This document shows, piece after piece, positions 26,444 through 36,333 of a stretch of DNA of 64,000 nt (positions are counted from its first letter, which is position 1; every line of letters begins with the position of its first letter). The DNA comes from Citrobacter sp. Cu233 (lineage in GTDB: Bacteria > Pseudomonadota > Gammaproteobacteria > Enterobacterales > Enterobacteriaceae), in contig NZ_JAOWIF010000030.1 of NCBI RefSeq assembly GCF_030332225.1, positions 1-64,000 of the forward strand, read 5' to 3'. Both the position numbers and the translations under genes were made by a program. The notes under the pieces are model-generated. The model was not told where the DNA came from. It ran no database searches and saw only the letters and a list, made by a program, of their open reading frames with translations.

Positions 26444-27286
26444 ATGGTGCAACGTACATGGCTAATCACCGGCGTCAGCAGTGGGTTTGGTCGCGAGATG
26501 GCGCAGCAACTTCTTGAACGTGGTGAACGCGTGGTGGGAACCGTACGCGATCGCGCTAAAGTTAGCGATCTCCTGAGTCGCTGGCCCGTGACATTTGATG
26601 CACCGCAAGTGGATGTGACGGATAGTACTGCACTGCGCCACACAGTGGATAGTGCCTGGCAGCGCTATGGACGAGTTGATGCGGTCATCAGTAATGCGGG
26701 ATACGGCTTGTTTGGTGCTGCGGAGGAATTGAGTGACGATCAGGTCCGCCAGATGCTTGAGACAAATCTGTTGGGATCAATTCAGTTAATCCGCTGTGCG
26801 TTGCCACATATGCGAAAACAAGGCGGTGGACGTATCATCCAGATCTCCTCTTATGGCGGACAGGTCGCATTTGCCGGAAACTCCCTGTATCACGCGACTA
26901 AATGGGGTATTGAAGGATTTGTCGAGTCGGTTGCCCAGGAAGTTGCTGCGTTTGATATCGGAATGACGATTGTTGAACCCGGCGGCGCACGGACTGAATT
27001 CCGTTATGGTAGTGCCCAGATTGCCACACTGATGCCGGAATATGACGCGACACCTGCGCACAGTTTTCTGAAAATGCTTGATCCTGTGAATGGGCTTGCG
27101 CCTGGCGATCCGGCGCGTATGGCAGCGCAAATCATTGCCAGCGCCGACCTTATTCCTGCGCCATTGCGTATGGTTCTGGGTTCGCAGGCGCTGCTAAGTA
27201 CGCTCTCGGTGCTGCGTCAACGCGTCGCTGACTTTGAGACCCAGCATGCGCTTGCGGCATCAACGGATTTCCCCGTTGGTGAGTAG
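26444..27286 (+). CDS. Short-chain dehydrogenase/reductase
   Basis: 280 residues, classical SDR. The NAD(P) site is WLITGVSSGFGREMAQ (TGxxxGxG, about 8-14), the NAG motif is ISNAGYG (about 84), and the catalytic Ser and YxxxK lie in QISSYGG and YHATKWG (about 149-153). The strand end PGGARTEF closes the site. An AGGAGAGG ribosome site is at the start. It is the first gene of a set with a cupin-fusion protein and an alcohol dehydrogenase, probably one oxidoreductive pathway under the LysR regulator. Confidence 0.88.
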   Translation: MVQRTWLITGVSSGFGREMAQQLLERGERVVGTVRDRAKVSDLLSRWPVTFDAPQVDVTDSTALRHTVDSAWQRYGRVDAVISNAGYGLFGAAEELSDDQVRQMLETNLLGSIQLIRCALPHMRKQGGGRIIQISSYGGQVAFAGNSLYHATKWGIEGFVESVAQEVAAFDIGMTIVEPGGARTEFRYGSAQIATLMPEYDATPAHSFLKMLDPVNGLAPGDPARMAAQIIASADLIPAPLRMVLGSQALLSTLSVLRQRVADFETQHALAASTDFPVGE

Positions 27287-27428
27287 CACTTGCCGCAGCG
27301 CTATTCATGACTTGTCCTCATAAGTTTGTCCTTATTTAACCCTCTAATCGTCGATACGCTGAGCCTCTATAATTTTGTCGTTTTCAGCATCTGGCGGCAG
27401 AGACAGTCGCCTGTCCGGAGAATCGAAC

Positions 27429-28499
27429 ATGTCAAATCATTTGAATGCCAGACAGCTGGCAGTCGTCCCCATTGCAGCTTTCACCGCCACAGGACAGATA
27501 GATAAGCTGGAGGCCGCGCTTAATGCAAGGTTAGATGCAGGGCTAACCCTGAATGAAGTGAAAGAGATTTTACAGCAGCTTTACGCTTACTGTGGTTTTC
27601 CCCGTAGTCTGAATGGCCTGTCGTGCTTGATGTCGGTAGTGAATGGCCGTAAACAAAAAGGGATTGTGGATCCAGAAGGGGACTCCGCTACGCCGCAACC
27701 CGCTGACTGGAACAGCCTGCTGGCGGGAAGCCAAACGCAAACCCAACTGGTTGGACAGCCGGTTAGCGGACCGTTATTTGATTTTGCCCCTGCCATTGAT
27801 ACCTGGCTTAAAGCGCATCTGTTTGGCGATATTTTTCAGCGTGATGTGCTGGACTGGCCGACCCGTGAACTGGCAACCGTCTCTGCGTTAGCCGTACTGA
27901 GCGGCGTGAACAGCCAACTGAAAAGTCACTTTGCGATCAGCCTGAATGTTGGGTTCCGCCCTGAGCAACTTGTCGAGTTTATTACGCTACTTGAGCAGCA
28001 CTGTGGTGCTGAGATTGCGGAAAATGCCCGTACAGTTCTTGATGAATGTGTTTCAGGAATACAGTCAGTTAATACCCCTGCAGGCGTCACGATGAACAAA
28101 CAATTTGATGGCAACAGCGTCTTTCCCCGGGGAGAGAAAAATGAAGCCTACGCAAAGTATTTCACCGGGACCAGTTATCTGACCATGCTTTCAATGGAAG
28201 GCGTGGTGATTGGTAACGTGGCATTTGAACCTGGCTGCCGTAATTTTTGGCATATTCATCATCAGGGCGGTCAAATCCTGCTGGTGACTGGCGGCAGAGG
28301 CTGGTATCAGGCGTGGAATCAACCCGCGCGAGAACTGAAAACGGGGGATGTGGTTCATATTCCGGCGGGAGTGAAACACTGGCACGGTGCTGCTCGTGAT
28401 AGTTGGTTTGCCCATATTGCGGTAGAAATCCCGGCAGCAGGCGCATCGAATGAATGGCTGGAGCCGGTCGCTGACGCCGAGTACAACCTGTTGCCCTGA
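27429..28499 (+). CDS. Carboxymuconolactone decarboxylase-like/cupin fusion protein
   Basis: 356 residues. The N-terminal half is AhpD-like (alpha-helical CMD pattern, VLDWPTRELATVSALAVLSG near residues 145-165). The C-terminal cupin has HIHHQGGQILLVTGG (about 275) and GDVVHIPAGVKHWHGA (about 305) as metal-binding motifs. I chose the ATG at 27429, behind a GGAG site; an upstream TTG would give a longer form. It lies between the SDR and the alcohol dehydrogenase in the same direction. The reaction is not known. Confidence 0.8.
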   Translation: MSNHLNARQLAVVPIAAFTATGQIDKLEAALNARLDAGLTLNEVKEILQQLYAYCGFPRSLNGLSCLMSVVNGRKQKGIVDPEGDSATPQPADWNSLLAGSQTQTQLVGQPVSGPLFDFAPAIDTWLKAHLFGDIFQRDVLDWPTRELATVSALAVLSGVNSQLKSHFAISLNVGFRPEQLVEFITLLEQHCGAEIAENARTVLDECVSGIQSVNTPAGVTMNKQFDGNSVFPRGEKNEAYAKYFTGTSYLTMLSMEGVVIGNVAFEPGCRNFWHIHHQGGQILLVTGGRGWYQAWNQPARELKTGDVVHIPAGVKHWHGAARDSWFAHIAVEIPAAGASNEWLEPVADAEYNLLP

Positions 28500-28541
28500 G
28501 CTATGCTGGTTGAGGTGCACTTTATCCCTGAGGAGATCTGA

Positions 28542-29594
28542 ATGGTCATGAATGTGAAGGGTTATGCCGCGCTGGCGGTGAAAGAAGATCTGGTCCCGCA
28601 CAATTTTGTTCGCCGGGATCCGCGTGAAGATGATGTCGTCATTGATATTTTATTCAGTGGGGTGTGTCACTCCGACATCCACAGTGCCTACAATGACTGG
28701 GGTGGCGCTACATATCCGATGGTCCCCGGCCACGAAATAATTGGCCGTGTAGTGCATGTTGGGAAATTGGTAACAAAATTCGCGGTCGGCGATCTTGCCG
28801 GCGTGGGGTGTATGGTTGATTCATGTCAGCACTGTAGCGCCTGCGAGCAGGGTCTAGAGCAATATTGCGAAGAGGGGAACACCCTTACGTATAACGATAC
28901 GGACCGTCATGACGGCCTGCCAACTTTCGGTGGCTATTCTGACAAGATTGTCGTGACCGAGAAATTCGTTGTGAGGGTGCCGGAAGGCATCGACTTACGT
29001 GGTGCGGCCCCGTTGTTGTGCGCCGGTATCACCACATGGTCGCCGTTACGTCACTGGCAGGTTGGGCCGGGGAGTAAAGTCGCTGTTGTTGGATTGGGTG
29101 GGCTGGGACACATGGCGATCAAGCTTGCTAAAGCATTGGGGGCTGAAGTTACGTTGTTCACGCGGTCGCCAGGCAAAGAAGCTGATGCCAGACGCCTGGG
29201 AGCCACTCATGTTGTGCTTTCAACAGACAGCGAGCAGATGAAAACTGCAGCGAATCAGTTTGACCTGATTATTGATACTGTTCCATACGTACATGATCTG
29301 AACCCGTATATTCCAACGCTGGCGCTTAGCGGAACGTTGGTGCTGGTTGGGTATCTGGGGCCGTTGGATCCGTTCCTGAATACGGTTCCGTTGATCCTCG
29401 GTAGAAGATCCGTTGCGGGTTCGGTCATTGGGGGGATTGCGGAAACTCAGGAGATGATGGATTTCTGCGGTCAGCATGGCATTACTGCCGATGTTGAGGT
29501 TATCAATATTCAGGATATTAATACCGCGTGGCAACGGATGTTGAAAAGCGATGTGAAATACCGCTTTGTCATTGATATCGCGTCACTCAAATAA
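28542..29594 (+). CDS. Zinc-dependent alcohol dehydrogenase, CAD/YahK-type
   Basis: 350 residues, medium-chain dehydrogenase family. Catalytic zinc ligands are SGVCHSDIHSAY and GHEIIG. The structural zinc cysteines are in VDSCQHCSACEQGLEQYC. The NAD(P) loop is VVGLGGLGHMAIKLA (about 188). Closest in pattern to cinnamyl alcohol dehydrogenase-like YahK, an NADPH aldehyde reductase. An AGGAGA ribosome site precedes it. It ends the LysR-linked operon. Confidence 0.88.
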   Translation: MVMNVKGYAALAVKEDLVPHNFVRRDPREDDVVIDILFSGVCHSDIHSAYNDWGGATYPMVPGHEIIGRVVHVGKLVTKFAVGDLAGVGCMVDSCQHCSACEQGLEQYCEEGNTLTYNDTDRHDGLPTFGGYSDKIVVTEKFVVRVPEGIDLRGAAPLLCAGITTWSPLRHWQVGPGSKVAVVGLGGLGHMAIKLAKALGAEVTLFTRSPGKEADARRLGATHVVLSTDSEQMKTAANQFDLIIDTVPYVHDLNPYIPTLALSGTLVLVGYLGPLDPFLNTVPLILGRRSVAGSVIGGIAETQEMMDFCGQHGITADVEVINIQDINTAWQRMLKSDVKYRFVIDIASLK

Positions 29595-29601
29595 ATGCAA
29601 A

Positions 29602-29623
29602 AAGACGCGGATATCCGCGTCTT
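29602..29623. terminator. Bidirectional terminator between adh and ynaI
   Basis: AAGACGCGGAT and ATCCGCGTCTT form a perfect 11-bp stem, preceded by AAAA and followed by GGTTTTGG. It separates the converging alcohol dehydrogenase and ynaI genes. Confidence 0.8.
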
Positions 29624-29631
29624 GGTTTTGG

Positions 29632-30663
29632 TTAGTGGGCAGAAGGTTGTGCCTCGGCGTTATCCATATACAACGTCTGACTGGGGAACGCAAAGTCAGC
29701 ACCGTTTTCCTGAACTATTGTAATAATTTTCAGGTACACATCTTGTTGTACAGCAAGCCACTCCTGCCATACGGTGGTTTTCGTGAAGCAATACACCATG
29801 ATATTCAGCGATGAATCGGCAAACTCATTAAAATAGACCAGCAGGGTTTGCTTTTGATCTATTCCGGGATGATTTTGCAGCATTTTTCTGACCGACTCGA
29901 CAACTGCGCCAATTTTATCAGCATCTTCATAACGTAACCCGATCACCGTTTTTATTCGTCGATTACTCATCCGCCCCGGGTTTTCTACACTTATGGAAGA
30001 GAAAATTGAGTTCGGCACATATAACGGACGGTGGTCGAAGGTATTTATTTTGGTCATTCTCCAGCCAATTTCAGTCACCGTACCTTCGATATTTCGGTCC
30101 GGAGAGCGGATCCAGTCACCGATGCTAAACGGTCTGTCGAAGTAGAGCATAATGCCAGAGAAAAAATTGCTCAGGATATCTTTACCTGCCATACCGACAG
30201 CGATACCGCCGATGCCGCCGAACGTTAACAGCCCTGACAAGCTCATGCCGAAATGCTCGCCGTACAGCAAGATGATGGCGACGACGATCGTAATCTTAAT
30301 GATGCGCGACATGATCCTCGCACTGGTGATATCTCTGCCCTTGTTAATCTGCGTTTTTTCAAACTGGTTGATGACCAGAAAGAGTTTTATCGTCAGGATC
30401 AACGCAATCAGCGAGGTACAGATAAAGTCGACCACGCTTGGGGAGATAAATTTCAGCTTATAACTATCGATGACGTTATTCGCAATAGTGCCAAACGTAC
30501 CAATGATAATGGCATAAACAAAAAACTGTGCTGCATGGAATATGAATCCTTTGCAGTGTTTTTCACTACGATGAAACCAGACGCTCATCAGGACTAACGC
30601 TGCGCAGCTGCTGAGAATTACCGTTAAATTAAACGCATTATTTATAAAAAGTTCAGCGATCAT
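29632..30663 (-). CDS. ynaI: YnaI, mechanosensitive channel of the MscS family
   Basis: 343 residues, matching E. coli YnaI (MscMJ) in length and motifs. Four to five membrane helices are followed by the MscS pore and beta domain with [20 protein letters not shown] (pore helix, about 155-175) and [11 protein letters not shown]. It is an inner-membrane channel that opens on membrane tension. A single gene convergent with the adh operon. Confidence 0.95.
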   Translation of the reverse strand: MIAELFINNAFNLTVILSSCAALVLMSVWFHRSEKHCKGFIFHAAQFFVYAIIIGTFGTIANNVIDSYKLKFISPSVVDFICTSLIALILTIKLFLVINQFEKTQINKGRDITSARIMSRIIKITIVVAIILLYGEHFGMSLSGLLTFGGIGGIAVGMAGKDILSNFFSGIMLYFDRPFSIGDWIRSPDRNIEGTVTEIGWRMTKINTFDHRPLYVPNSIFSSISVENPGRMSNRRIKTVIGLRYEDADKIGAVVESVRKMLQNHPGIDQKQTLLVYFNEFADSSLNIMVYCFTKTTVWQEWLAVQQDVYLKIITIVQENGADFAFPSQTLYMDNAEAQPSAH

Positions 30664-30908
30664 GATTCTCCCTGGTAACTCCGTGTTAGCTAAATATCAT
30701 CTGACATCCTTCATTAGCGGATATTTTACCCAGTTCAGGCTGTCAGATCATTAATCAAAAGGAGAGAGAAATAATACAATCAGCGTTATTTTCAGGCGAA
30801 GAGTGCGCATGTCAAGTCTGAACGTGGTGTATGTAGCAGACAGTGAGTTGATGTCATGGTATTGTTACTGCAAAGTAACACGGTTTTCATCTGCAAAAGG
30901 ACGGTACT

Positions 30909-31169
30909 ATGATCATGGCTAAGCTGAAGACAGCGAAGGGACGGAAGTTTCTGTTATGTCTGCTTGGGGTATTTATCATTGCGGCATCGGTTGTGACGCG
31001 CGCGACGATTGGTGGTGTCATTGAACAATATGACATTCCGCTTTCCGACTGGACAGCCTCGATGTATGCCATTCAATCCGCAATGATTTGCGTTTACAGT
31101 ATGGTTTTTACTATTTTGCTGGCTATTCCGCTCGGTATCTATTTCCTCGGAGGCGAGGAGAAGCACTAA
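30909..31169 (+). CDS. ynaJ: YnaJ, small inner-membrane protein (DUF2534)
   Basis: 86 residues with two membrane helices (about 13-29 and 52-75). The conserved ATIGGVIEQYDIPLSDW lies between them. The start MIMAKLK, after an AAAGGA site, matches E. coli YnaJ. Function unknown. Its 3' end faces uspE across a REP-like hairpin. Confidence 0.92.
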   Translation: MIMAKLKTAKGRKFLLCLLGVFIIAASVVTRATIGGVIEQYDIPLSDWTASMYAIQSAMICVYSMVFTILLAIPLGIYFLGGEEKH

Positions 31170-31178
31170 GTACATGTC

Positions 31179-31205
31179 ATGCCGGATGACATCGCCATCC
31201 GGCAT
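31179..31205. terminator. REP-like hairpin between ynaJ and uspE
   Basis: ATGCCGGATG and CATCCGGCAT form a stem with a 7-base loop, in the style of enterobacterial REP sequences. It lies between converging genes and probably works as a terminator or mRNA stabiliser. Confidence 0.75.
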
Positions 31206-31217
31206 TTTGCTACAGGA

Positions 31218-32168
31218 TTAATCGTCTTCTTCGTCGTCCAGCTCAATCGGGGTCTGGTACTGATCCGGTTTGATAACCAGCAGGTCGCAACGCAGATGGT
31301 CGATAACCTGTTCTGCGGTATTCCCCAGAAACGCAGCTGATATACCGGTGCGCCCAACGGTGCCGAGTACCACGATACCCGCCTGTAAATGCTCAGCTAA
31401 ATCCGGGATGACCTCTTCAGGCAATCCTTTTTCAACGTGTGTAACTTTTTCATCAATACTGAATTTTTGGCGTAATGCCTTCATGGCCAGCAGATGTTGT
31501 CCACGGATGGCGTCGTTGTACACGCTGGGATCAAATTCAGGTAGCTCAATCGCAATGTTGATAGGCGTTACAGGATAGGCACCCACCAGGTGTACTTCGG
31601 TATGGTTAACCTGTTCTGCGAGCTGCAACGTTTCCTTGACCAGTTTTTCGTTGAGTGCATTGTGATATGCCTCTTCACTGGCGAGGTTTACCGCCACCAG
31701 TGCTTTACCACCTTCCGGCCACGGCTGATCTTTGACCATCCACACCGGGCTTGGACATTTACGCAATAAATGCCAGTCGGTTGGTGTGAAAATCACGGCT
31801 TCAAGGCGGTCGTGTTGGTGTGCCATTTTGAGCACCAGGTCATGCTTAGCACTGATAACTTCCTGGATGATGGCTTCGAAGGGACGGTTGTGCCAGACCA
31901 CTTTAATATCAAGCGGGATCCCTGCTTCGATATAGTATTTCGCTTGTTCACGTATCCATGCCGTTCGCTGGCTGATGACCCCCTGACGCATTGCCGTACG
32001 CTCGTCCGGCGACAGCAGGGTGGTCATCTCGTAGGAAAAGTCATAGATCGGCAAAAAGGCTTTAATTTTGCCACCAATCCGTTGATGCAAATAAACAGCT
32101 CGCCGTAATGCTGGTTGATCGTCCTGGTTTGGATCGATGACTACCAGCATGTTTTGATACATAGCCAT
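31218..32168 (-). CDS. uspE: UspE, tandem universal stress protein
   Basis: 316 residues made of two Usp domains. The second has the ATP-binding pattern [20 protein letters not shown] (about residues 265-285). The C-terminal tail is acidic (ELDDEEDD). I start at MAMYQN (32168), which matches E. coli; the frame runs 8 codons further upstream. It lies two genes upstream of fnr in conserved order and takes part in oxidative stress, DNA damage and cell aggregation. Confidence 0.95.
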   Translation of the reverse strand: MAMYQNMLVVIDPNQDDQPALRRAVYLHQRIGGKIKAFLPIYDFSYEMTTLLSPDERTAMRQGVISQRTAWIREQAKYYIEAGIPLDIKVVWHNRPFEAIIQEVISAKHDLVLKMAHQHDRLEAVIFTPTDWHLLRKCPSPVWMVKDQPWPEGGKALVAVNLASEEAYHNALNEKLVKETLQLAEQVNHTEVHLVGAYPVTPINIAIELPEFDPSVYNDAIRGQHLLAMKALRQKFSIDEKVTHVEKGLPEEVIPDLAEHLQAGIVVLGTVGRTGISAAFLGNTAEQVIDHLRCDLLVIKPDQYQTPIELDDEEDD

Positions 32169-32614
32169 ACAGGGTCTCCTTACAACTGTCACCGCAGTTT
32201 GTATTTAAAAGAGTAACCCAATAATGTCGATTGAAACAGGGGAGAACCTCTTGCCAGATCAATAAACTGGGGAAATCTCCAGCTTTTCCCCACATCCCGC
32301 TCAATTTAAACCATTTTCCGTTGTTTCTATTGTGCTTGCGCGCTGCACGGAAAAAGGTTGGGTGTGTGGACGTTTCAACTGCCCGGATAACGGGTTGACC
32401 TCTGTTGATGCGGGTGAGGAAGCCTGGGATACCCGGCGCGATAAAGATGCTCACCCAAATACGTTTTCCTGTGCCTGTCACCGTTGCTATTGATGTGCTG
32501 ACTTCTGCTATCCTGCGCCATTATCCCGGCGGACAATATTGGATAATTTATAGAAGTAAACGCCTGACCATGGAATTGTCTGGTTATTTAATTGAATCAC
32601 CTCAGAGGTTTTTT
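32169..32614. other. Intergenic region between uspE and the 23-codon frame
   Basis: About 446 bases. The uspE ribosome site (AGGAGACC on the gene strand) lies at its left end. I see no conserved gene, strong hairpin or recognisable regulator site in the remainder. Confidence 0.5.
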
Positions 32615-32686
32615 ATGCTACCAGGCCGGAAAGCGTGTTTAACCGTAGTTATTGTGACAGCATTAATGATGGGGTATTTATATTGA
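32615..32686 (+). CDS. Candidate 23-residue single-pass membrane peptide
   Basis: ATG at 32615 follows an AGAGG ribosome site with good spacing. The peptide begins MLPGRKACLTVVIVTALMMG and ends in YLY: a positive N-terminus and a single membrane helix, typical of small enterobacterial membrane proteins. It lies between uspE and fnr, where no annotated gene is expected. I do not recognise a named protein. Confidence 0.5.
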   Translation: MLPGRKACLTVVIVTALMMGYLY

Positions 32687-32795
32687 GTACACTTAGAATA
32701 TTTTATCTTTTAATTATGATCAGAGCAGAAGTGCCTTCTGCCAAACCATTAAATTGGGGTAATTTAGCAATTTGACAGAAGGTTAACTGAGAAGG

Positions 32796-33548
32796 TTACG
32801 CAACGTTACGCGTGTGTCCAGCAAGGACGGCCAGCGCGTCGCTATTCTCAATAGTGATATATTTACCTTTCACCGCCAGCATACCGCTTTTCTGGAAGCG
32901 ACCGAGCAGGCGGCTGATGGTTTCAACCGTCAGACCGAGGTAATTACCGATATCACCACGGGTCATTGTCAGACGGAATTCGCGCGGAGAGAAGCCTCGC
33001 TGAGCAAAACGGCGGGACAGATTGTAGATAAAGGCCGCCAGGCGCTCTTCAGCATTTTTCTTCGACAACAGCAGGATCATGTCCTGGTCGCCTTTGATTT
33101 CGCCACTCATCAGGCGCATCATCTGTTGACGCAGGTTCGGCATTTTACCGGACAGGTCATCCAGGGTTTCGAAAGGAATTTCGCATACCATTGATGTTTC
33201 CAGCGCCTGGGCAAAGCTTGGGTGATGACCGCTGCCAATCGCGTCAAAACCAACCAGGTCGCCCGCCAAGTGGAAACCGGTGATTTGCTCATCGCCTTGT
33301 TCGGTAATGGTATAGCTTTTAATCGTTCCGGAACGGATAGCATAGAGTGACTTAAGTTCGTCACCTGCTTTAAAGAGCGTCTGCCCCTTTTGGATAGGCT
33401 TTTTGCGCTCGATGATGTTATCGAGCTGGTCAAGCTCATGCTCGTTAAGTGTGAACGGGATGCAAAGCTGGCTGATGCTGCAATCCTGGCAATGGATAGC
33501 ACAACCGCCAGACTGAATGCGCCGTATAATTCGCTTTTCCGGGATCAT
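32796..33548 (-). CDS. fnr: FNR, oxygen-sensing global regulator
   Basis: 250 residues, nearly identical to E. coli Fnr from memory. The [4Fe-4S] cysteines lie in [16 protein letters not shown] (C20, C23, C29) plus C122. The cNMP-binding fold is followed by the HTH with [13 protein letters not shown], whose Glu and Ser read the FNR box. It switches between aerobic and anaerobic expression. I start at MIPEKR (33548); a perfect FNR box lies just upstream, so it represses itself. Confidence 0.98.
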   Translation of the reverse strand: MIPEKRIIRRIQSGGCAIHCQDCSISQLCIPFTLNEHELDQLDNIIERKKPIQKGQTLFKAGDELKSLYAIRSGTIKSYTITEQGDEQITGFHLAGDLVGFDAIGSGHHPSFAQALETSMVCEIPFETLDDLSGKMPNLRQQMMRLMSGEIKGDQDMILLLSKKNAEERLAAFIYNLSRRFAQRGFSPREFRLTMTRGDIGNYLGLTVETISRLLGRFQKSGMLAVKGKYITIENSDALAVLAGHTRNVA

Positions 33549-33567
33549 AGGTCTGCTCAAGCCGTAA

Positions 33568-33581
33568 TTGATATTTGTCAA
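33568..33581 (-). promoter_or_regulatory. FNR box in the fnr promoter
   Basis: TTGACAAATATCAA on the gene strand is a near-perfect TTGAT-N4-ATCAA box, 19 bases before the fnr start codon. It is the autoregulatory site known in E. coli. Confidence 0.92.
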
Positions 33582-33742
33582 TTTTAACATCTTTTTGGGG
33601 AGCACGTAAGCCTGAGCTACTCCCAATAGAGAATAATTCAGGCATAAGCGAGTTGAATGTTTGTATCTATATGATTAACCGCACTTTATTTGTGGGCGTA
33701 TTGTGTAGAAGTGTGATGAATAAGGCATTAATTGCCTGGATT

Positions 33743-34258
33743 CTAGAGTAGCAGATAGCCTTCATGGCGCAATAACCACTCTTTTCGCTGCACGCCACCC
33801 GCATATCCCGTCATTGTGCCATTCCGTCCAATCACGCGGTGGCACGGGACGACGATGCTGACAGGATTGGAACCATTAGCCGCGCCAACGGCTCTGGCGG
33901 CACCGGGGCGCCCCAGCTGTTCAGCCAGTTGTCCATAATGCATGACCTGCCCGCAGGGTATAGTACGCAACGCTTTCCAGACCTCGCGCTGGAAAGGGGT
34001 TCCCGCTGTTGCGGTTTCAAGCGTGTCTATAATGCTGAGATTTCCCGCAAAATACTCTGCCAGCTTATCGCTTAGCCCTCCGGGGTTTTTGGCAGCAATA
34101 CGCTGATAACCCTCAGAACGATAATGAATATCCAGCAATTGCTCCATACGATCGCGATGTTGATCCCATTCAACCGCACGCAGGCGAAATTGCTCATCAC
34201 AAATTACCCACAACGGGCCAAGGGGCGTTGCAATGATGTCTTCAAGTAAGTTCAGCAT
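33743..34258 (-). CDS. ogt: Ogt, O6-alkylguanine-DNA alkyltransferase
   Basis: 171 residues, as in E. coli. The acceptor site is VPCHRVIG (C139), and the DNA-binding helix region is [17 protein letters not shown]. It removes alkyl groups from O6-guanine and O4-thymine in one suicidal transfer. It is a single gene next to fnr. Confidence 0.96.
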   Translation of the reverse strand: MLNLLEDIIATPLGPLWVICDEQFRLRAVEWDQHRDRMEQLLDIHYRSEGYQRIAAKNPGGLSDKLAEYFAGNLSIIDTLETATAGTPFQREVWKALRTIPCGQVMHYGQLAEQLGRPGAARAVGAANGSNPVSIVVPCHRVIGRNGTMTGYAGGVQRKEWLLRHEGYLLL

Positions 34259-34457
34259 CCGTTTCTCTCATTACAGGCGGGGTTACACATTATCATGTCA
34301 GTGATAGTCGCATCTATACCCCCAAAAACGGATCTTAACTTGTGGGGGTAACGGAATGTCGAACGGTGCGTTATTGGAAATAACCGTAAACCGTTGTCGG
34401 TATAATAGTGCGCGGTTATGATAATGACCGTCGCAAGTAATCGCTGGAGGATGAAAC

Positions 34458-35021
34458 ATGAACCTTGATGACGCATCGCTGTTTCTTGACGCCATGGGGG
34501 ATGTTCAACCACTGAAAGGATGCGCCGATGTTCACTGGCAGCCAACGCGTAATCTTCGTGCTCCGGCACGTATTGATACGCTGCAGCTGGATAACTTTCT
34601 CTCGACAGGTTTTCTGGATATCGTCCCGCTGAGCGTCCCGCTGGCGTTTCGTCGCGAAGGGGTACAGCATGGCGTGACTGACAAGCTGCGAACCGGGAAA
34701 TATCCGCAACAAGCAAGCCTTAATCTTGTGCGACAGCCTGTTGAAATCTGCCGCCAGATGCTATTTAGCTTTATTTTACAGGCGCAGCAGGATGGGTTGC
34801 GCAACGTCCTGGTGATTCACGGTAAGGGGCGTGATGATAACTCTCATGCCAACATCGTTCGTAGCTACGTCGCGCGTTGGTTAACGGAGTTTGATGATGT
34901 GCAGGCCTTCTGCACCGCACTGCCGCACCATGGCGGCAGCGGGGCATGTTATGTGGCGCTACGTAAAACGGTACAGGCGAAACGGGATAACTGGGAGCGC
35001 CACGCTAAACGTAGTCGCTAG
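34458..35021 (+). CDS. smrA: SmrA (YdaL), Smr-domain DNA endonuclease
   Basis: 187 residues. The C-terminal Smr domain (about 85-175) shows the LxIHGKG motif as VLVIHGKG and GSGACYVALRK at the end. The N-terminal conserved part is MNLDDASLFLDAMGDV. E. coli SmrA has nicking endonuclease activity. The intervening abgR/abgT and mcaS genes of K-12 are absent; smrA follows ogt directly. Confidence 0.9.
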   Translation: MNLDDASLFLDAMGDVQPLKGCADVHWQPTRNLRAPARIDTLQLDNFLSTGFLDIVPLSVPLAFRREGVQHGVTDKLRTGKYPQQASLNLVRQPVEICRQMLFSFILQAQQDGLRNVLVIHGKGRDDNSHANIVRSYVARWLTEFDDVQAFCTALPHHGGSGACYVALRKTVQAKRDNWERHAKRSR

Positions 35022-35033
35022 ACAGGGCAGTCA

Positions 35034-36266
35034 TCAGGCAGCCAACACTCTGTTTCTGCCTTCATTTTTGGCTTTGTACAATGCGTCGTCCACGCGCTTA
35101 AATAACTCATCAATACTTTCATTGGCTTCGTGTCGCGCCACACCAATACTGACGGTAAAGCGGGGAAGGCCAGGGAGGCTCACCTTGGCTACCGTCGCGC
35201 GTATGACTTCAGCGAGATTAAGGGCTGCATCTAAAGACGTTCGTGGCAAAAGCAGTACAAACTCTTCTCCCCCCCAACGAAAAACCAGATCGTCTTTTCT
35301 TGCACAAGATTCCAGGGTGCGTGACAGCGCGCAAAGTACATCATCCCCTTTTAAATGCCCGAAAAGATCGTTAATGCTTTTAAACCGATCGGTGTCGATT
35401 AGCAGCAAACTGTAATCCTGCGTTAACGATGTTGTGTGTGTCTGTTCTGGCTCAGTTATCTGATAAAAATGCCGCCGGTTGAGTAACCCGGTTAAAGCGT
35501 CATGCAAGGCGGCACGTTCCAGTTCCAGTTCCAGACGTTTTTGCTCGGTAATATCGTGAATAATGCACAGCATCAGCTTATTGCCGTAGATTTCGATAGG
35601 ACCGGCATAGGTTTGTACGTGACGGGTGCTTCCATCAGCAAGTCTGTGGACAAAATGTAAAGGCTTATGGCCACCAGGTAGATGCGCAATTTTATGCATT
35701 ACCGGCAATATGTGGCGCCCCAGCATATTGATTTCCCAGGTATGTTTCTGACACATCATGTCATGATCATAGCCATAGAAATTCAGGGCACTGAGGTTTG
35801 CATCCACAATCAATCCGTCGCGTGATGGATCGATAAGCAACATGGGGGCTGAGTTAGTCTGGAAAAAACGGGCATAGAATCCCTGTTTTTTCCGCTGATA
35901 GGTGGCTGAGCGACTGGCTTTCAGTCCTTGCGCTGTCGGTGTTTCAATGCCTTCATAGAGGATAACATCACCTATATCCTGAAGCGTTCTGATGGACAAA
36001 CGACAGGCCAGCGCGATTTCCTCGCTTTCGCGGTAAACCGTGAGGATCTCCACTATGTCATGATGATTGCGCAAATCGCTGAGATACATAGGTAAATCAT
36101 TTTGTGCGTGCGTGGAAAATGTGCCTTTTCTGAGAGGAGGGAAACACGGGGCCTGCATCAGTTCCCGAGCAACGGTATTGGCGAACACCAGTTCTTCGGT
36201 ATGTGGCGAAACGATCCAGACCGGAATGGTTAATAAATCCAGTGAATGCAGCTCGTTTATGCTCAT
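35034..36266 (-). CDS. dgcM: DgcM, diguanylate cyclase of the curli pathway
   Basis: 410 residues, as in E. coli YdaM. It has PAS domains (about 15-110 and 140-235), then a GGDEF domain with RWGGEEFVLLLPR (active GGEEF form, about residue 335). In E. coli DgcM acts with MlrA and PdeR to turn on csgD, and so curli. I start at MSINEL (36266). It converges on smrA, with a 12-base gap. Confidence 0.93.
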   Translation of the reverse strand: MSINELHSLDLLTIPVWIVSPHTEELVFANTVARELMQAPCFPPLRKGTFSTHAQNDLPMYLSDLRNHHDIVEILTVYRESEEIALACRLSIRTLQDIGDVILYEGIETPTAQGLKASRSATYQRKKQGFYARFFQTNSAPMLLIDPSRDGLIVDANLSALNFYGYDHDMMCQKHTWEINMLGRHILPVMHKIAHLPGGHKPLHFVHRLADGSTRHVQTYAGPIEIYGNKLMLCIIHDITEQKRLELELERAALHDALTGLLNRRHFYQITEPEQTHTTSLTQDYSLLLIDTDRFKSINDLFGHLKGDDVLCALSRTLESCARKDDLVFRWGGEEFVLLLPRTSLDAALNLAEVIRATVAKVSLPGLPRFTVSIGVARHEANESIDELFKRVDDALYKAKNEGRNRVLAA

Positions 36267-36333
36267 CGATAATCCCGTTATCTTCATATGCTGTGTTGCC
36301 GGTTTATTGGCGAATTTTTTTAATTATGCAATC

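Noticed and set aside
34259..34457. Search for McaS sRNA between ogt and smrA
   Set aside because: McaS sits next to smrA (ydaL) in E. coli, but the sequence here has no match to it, and the abg genes beside it are also missing.
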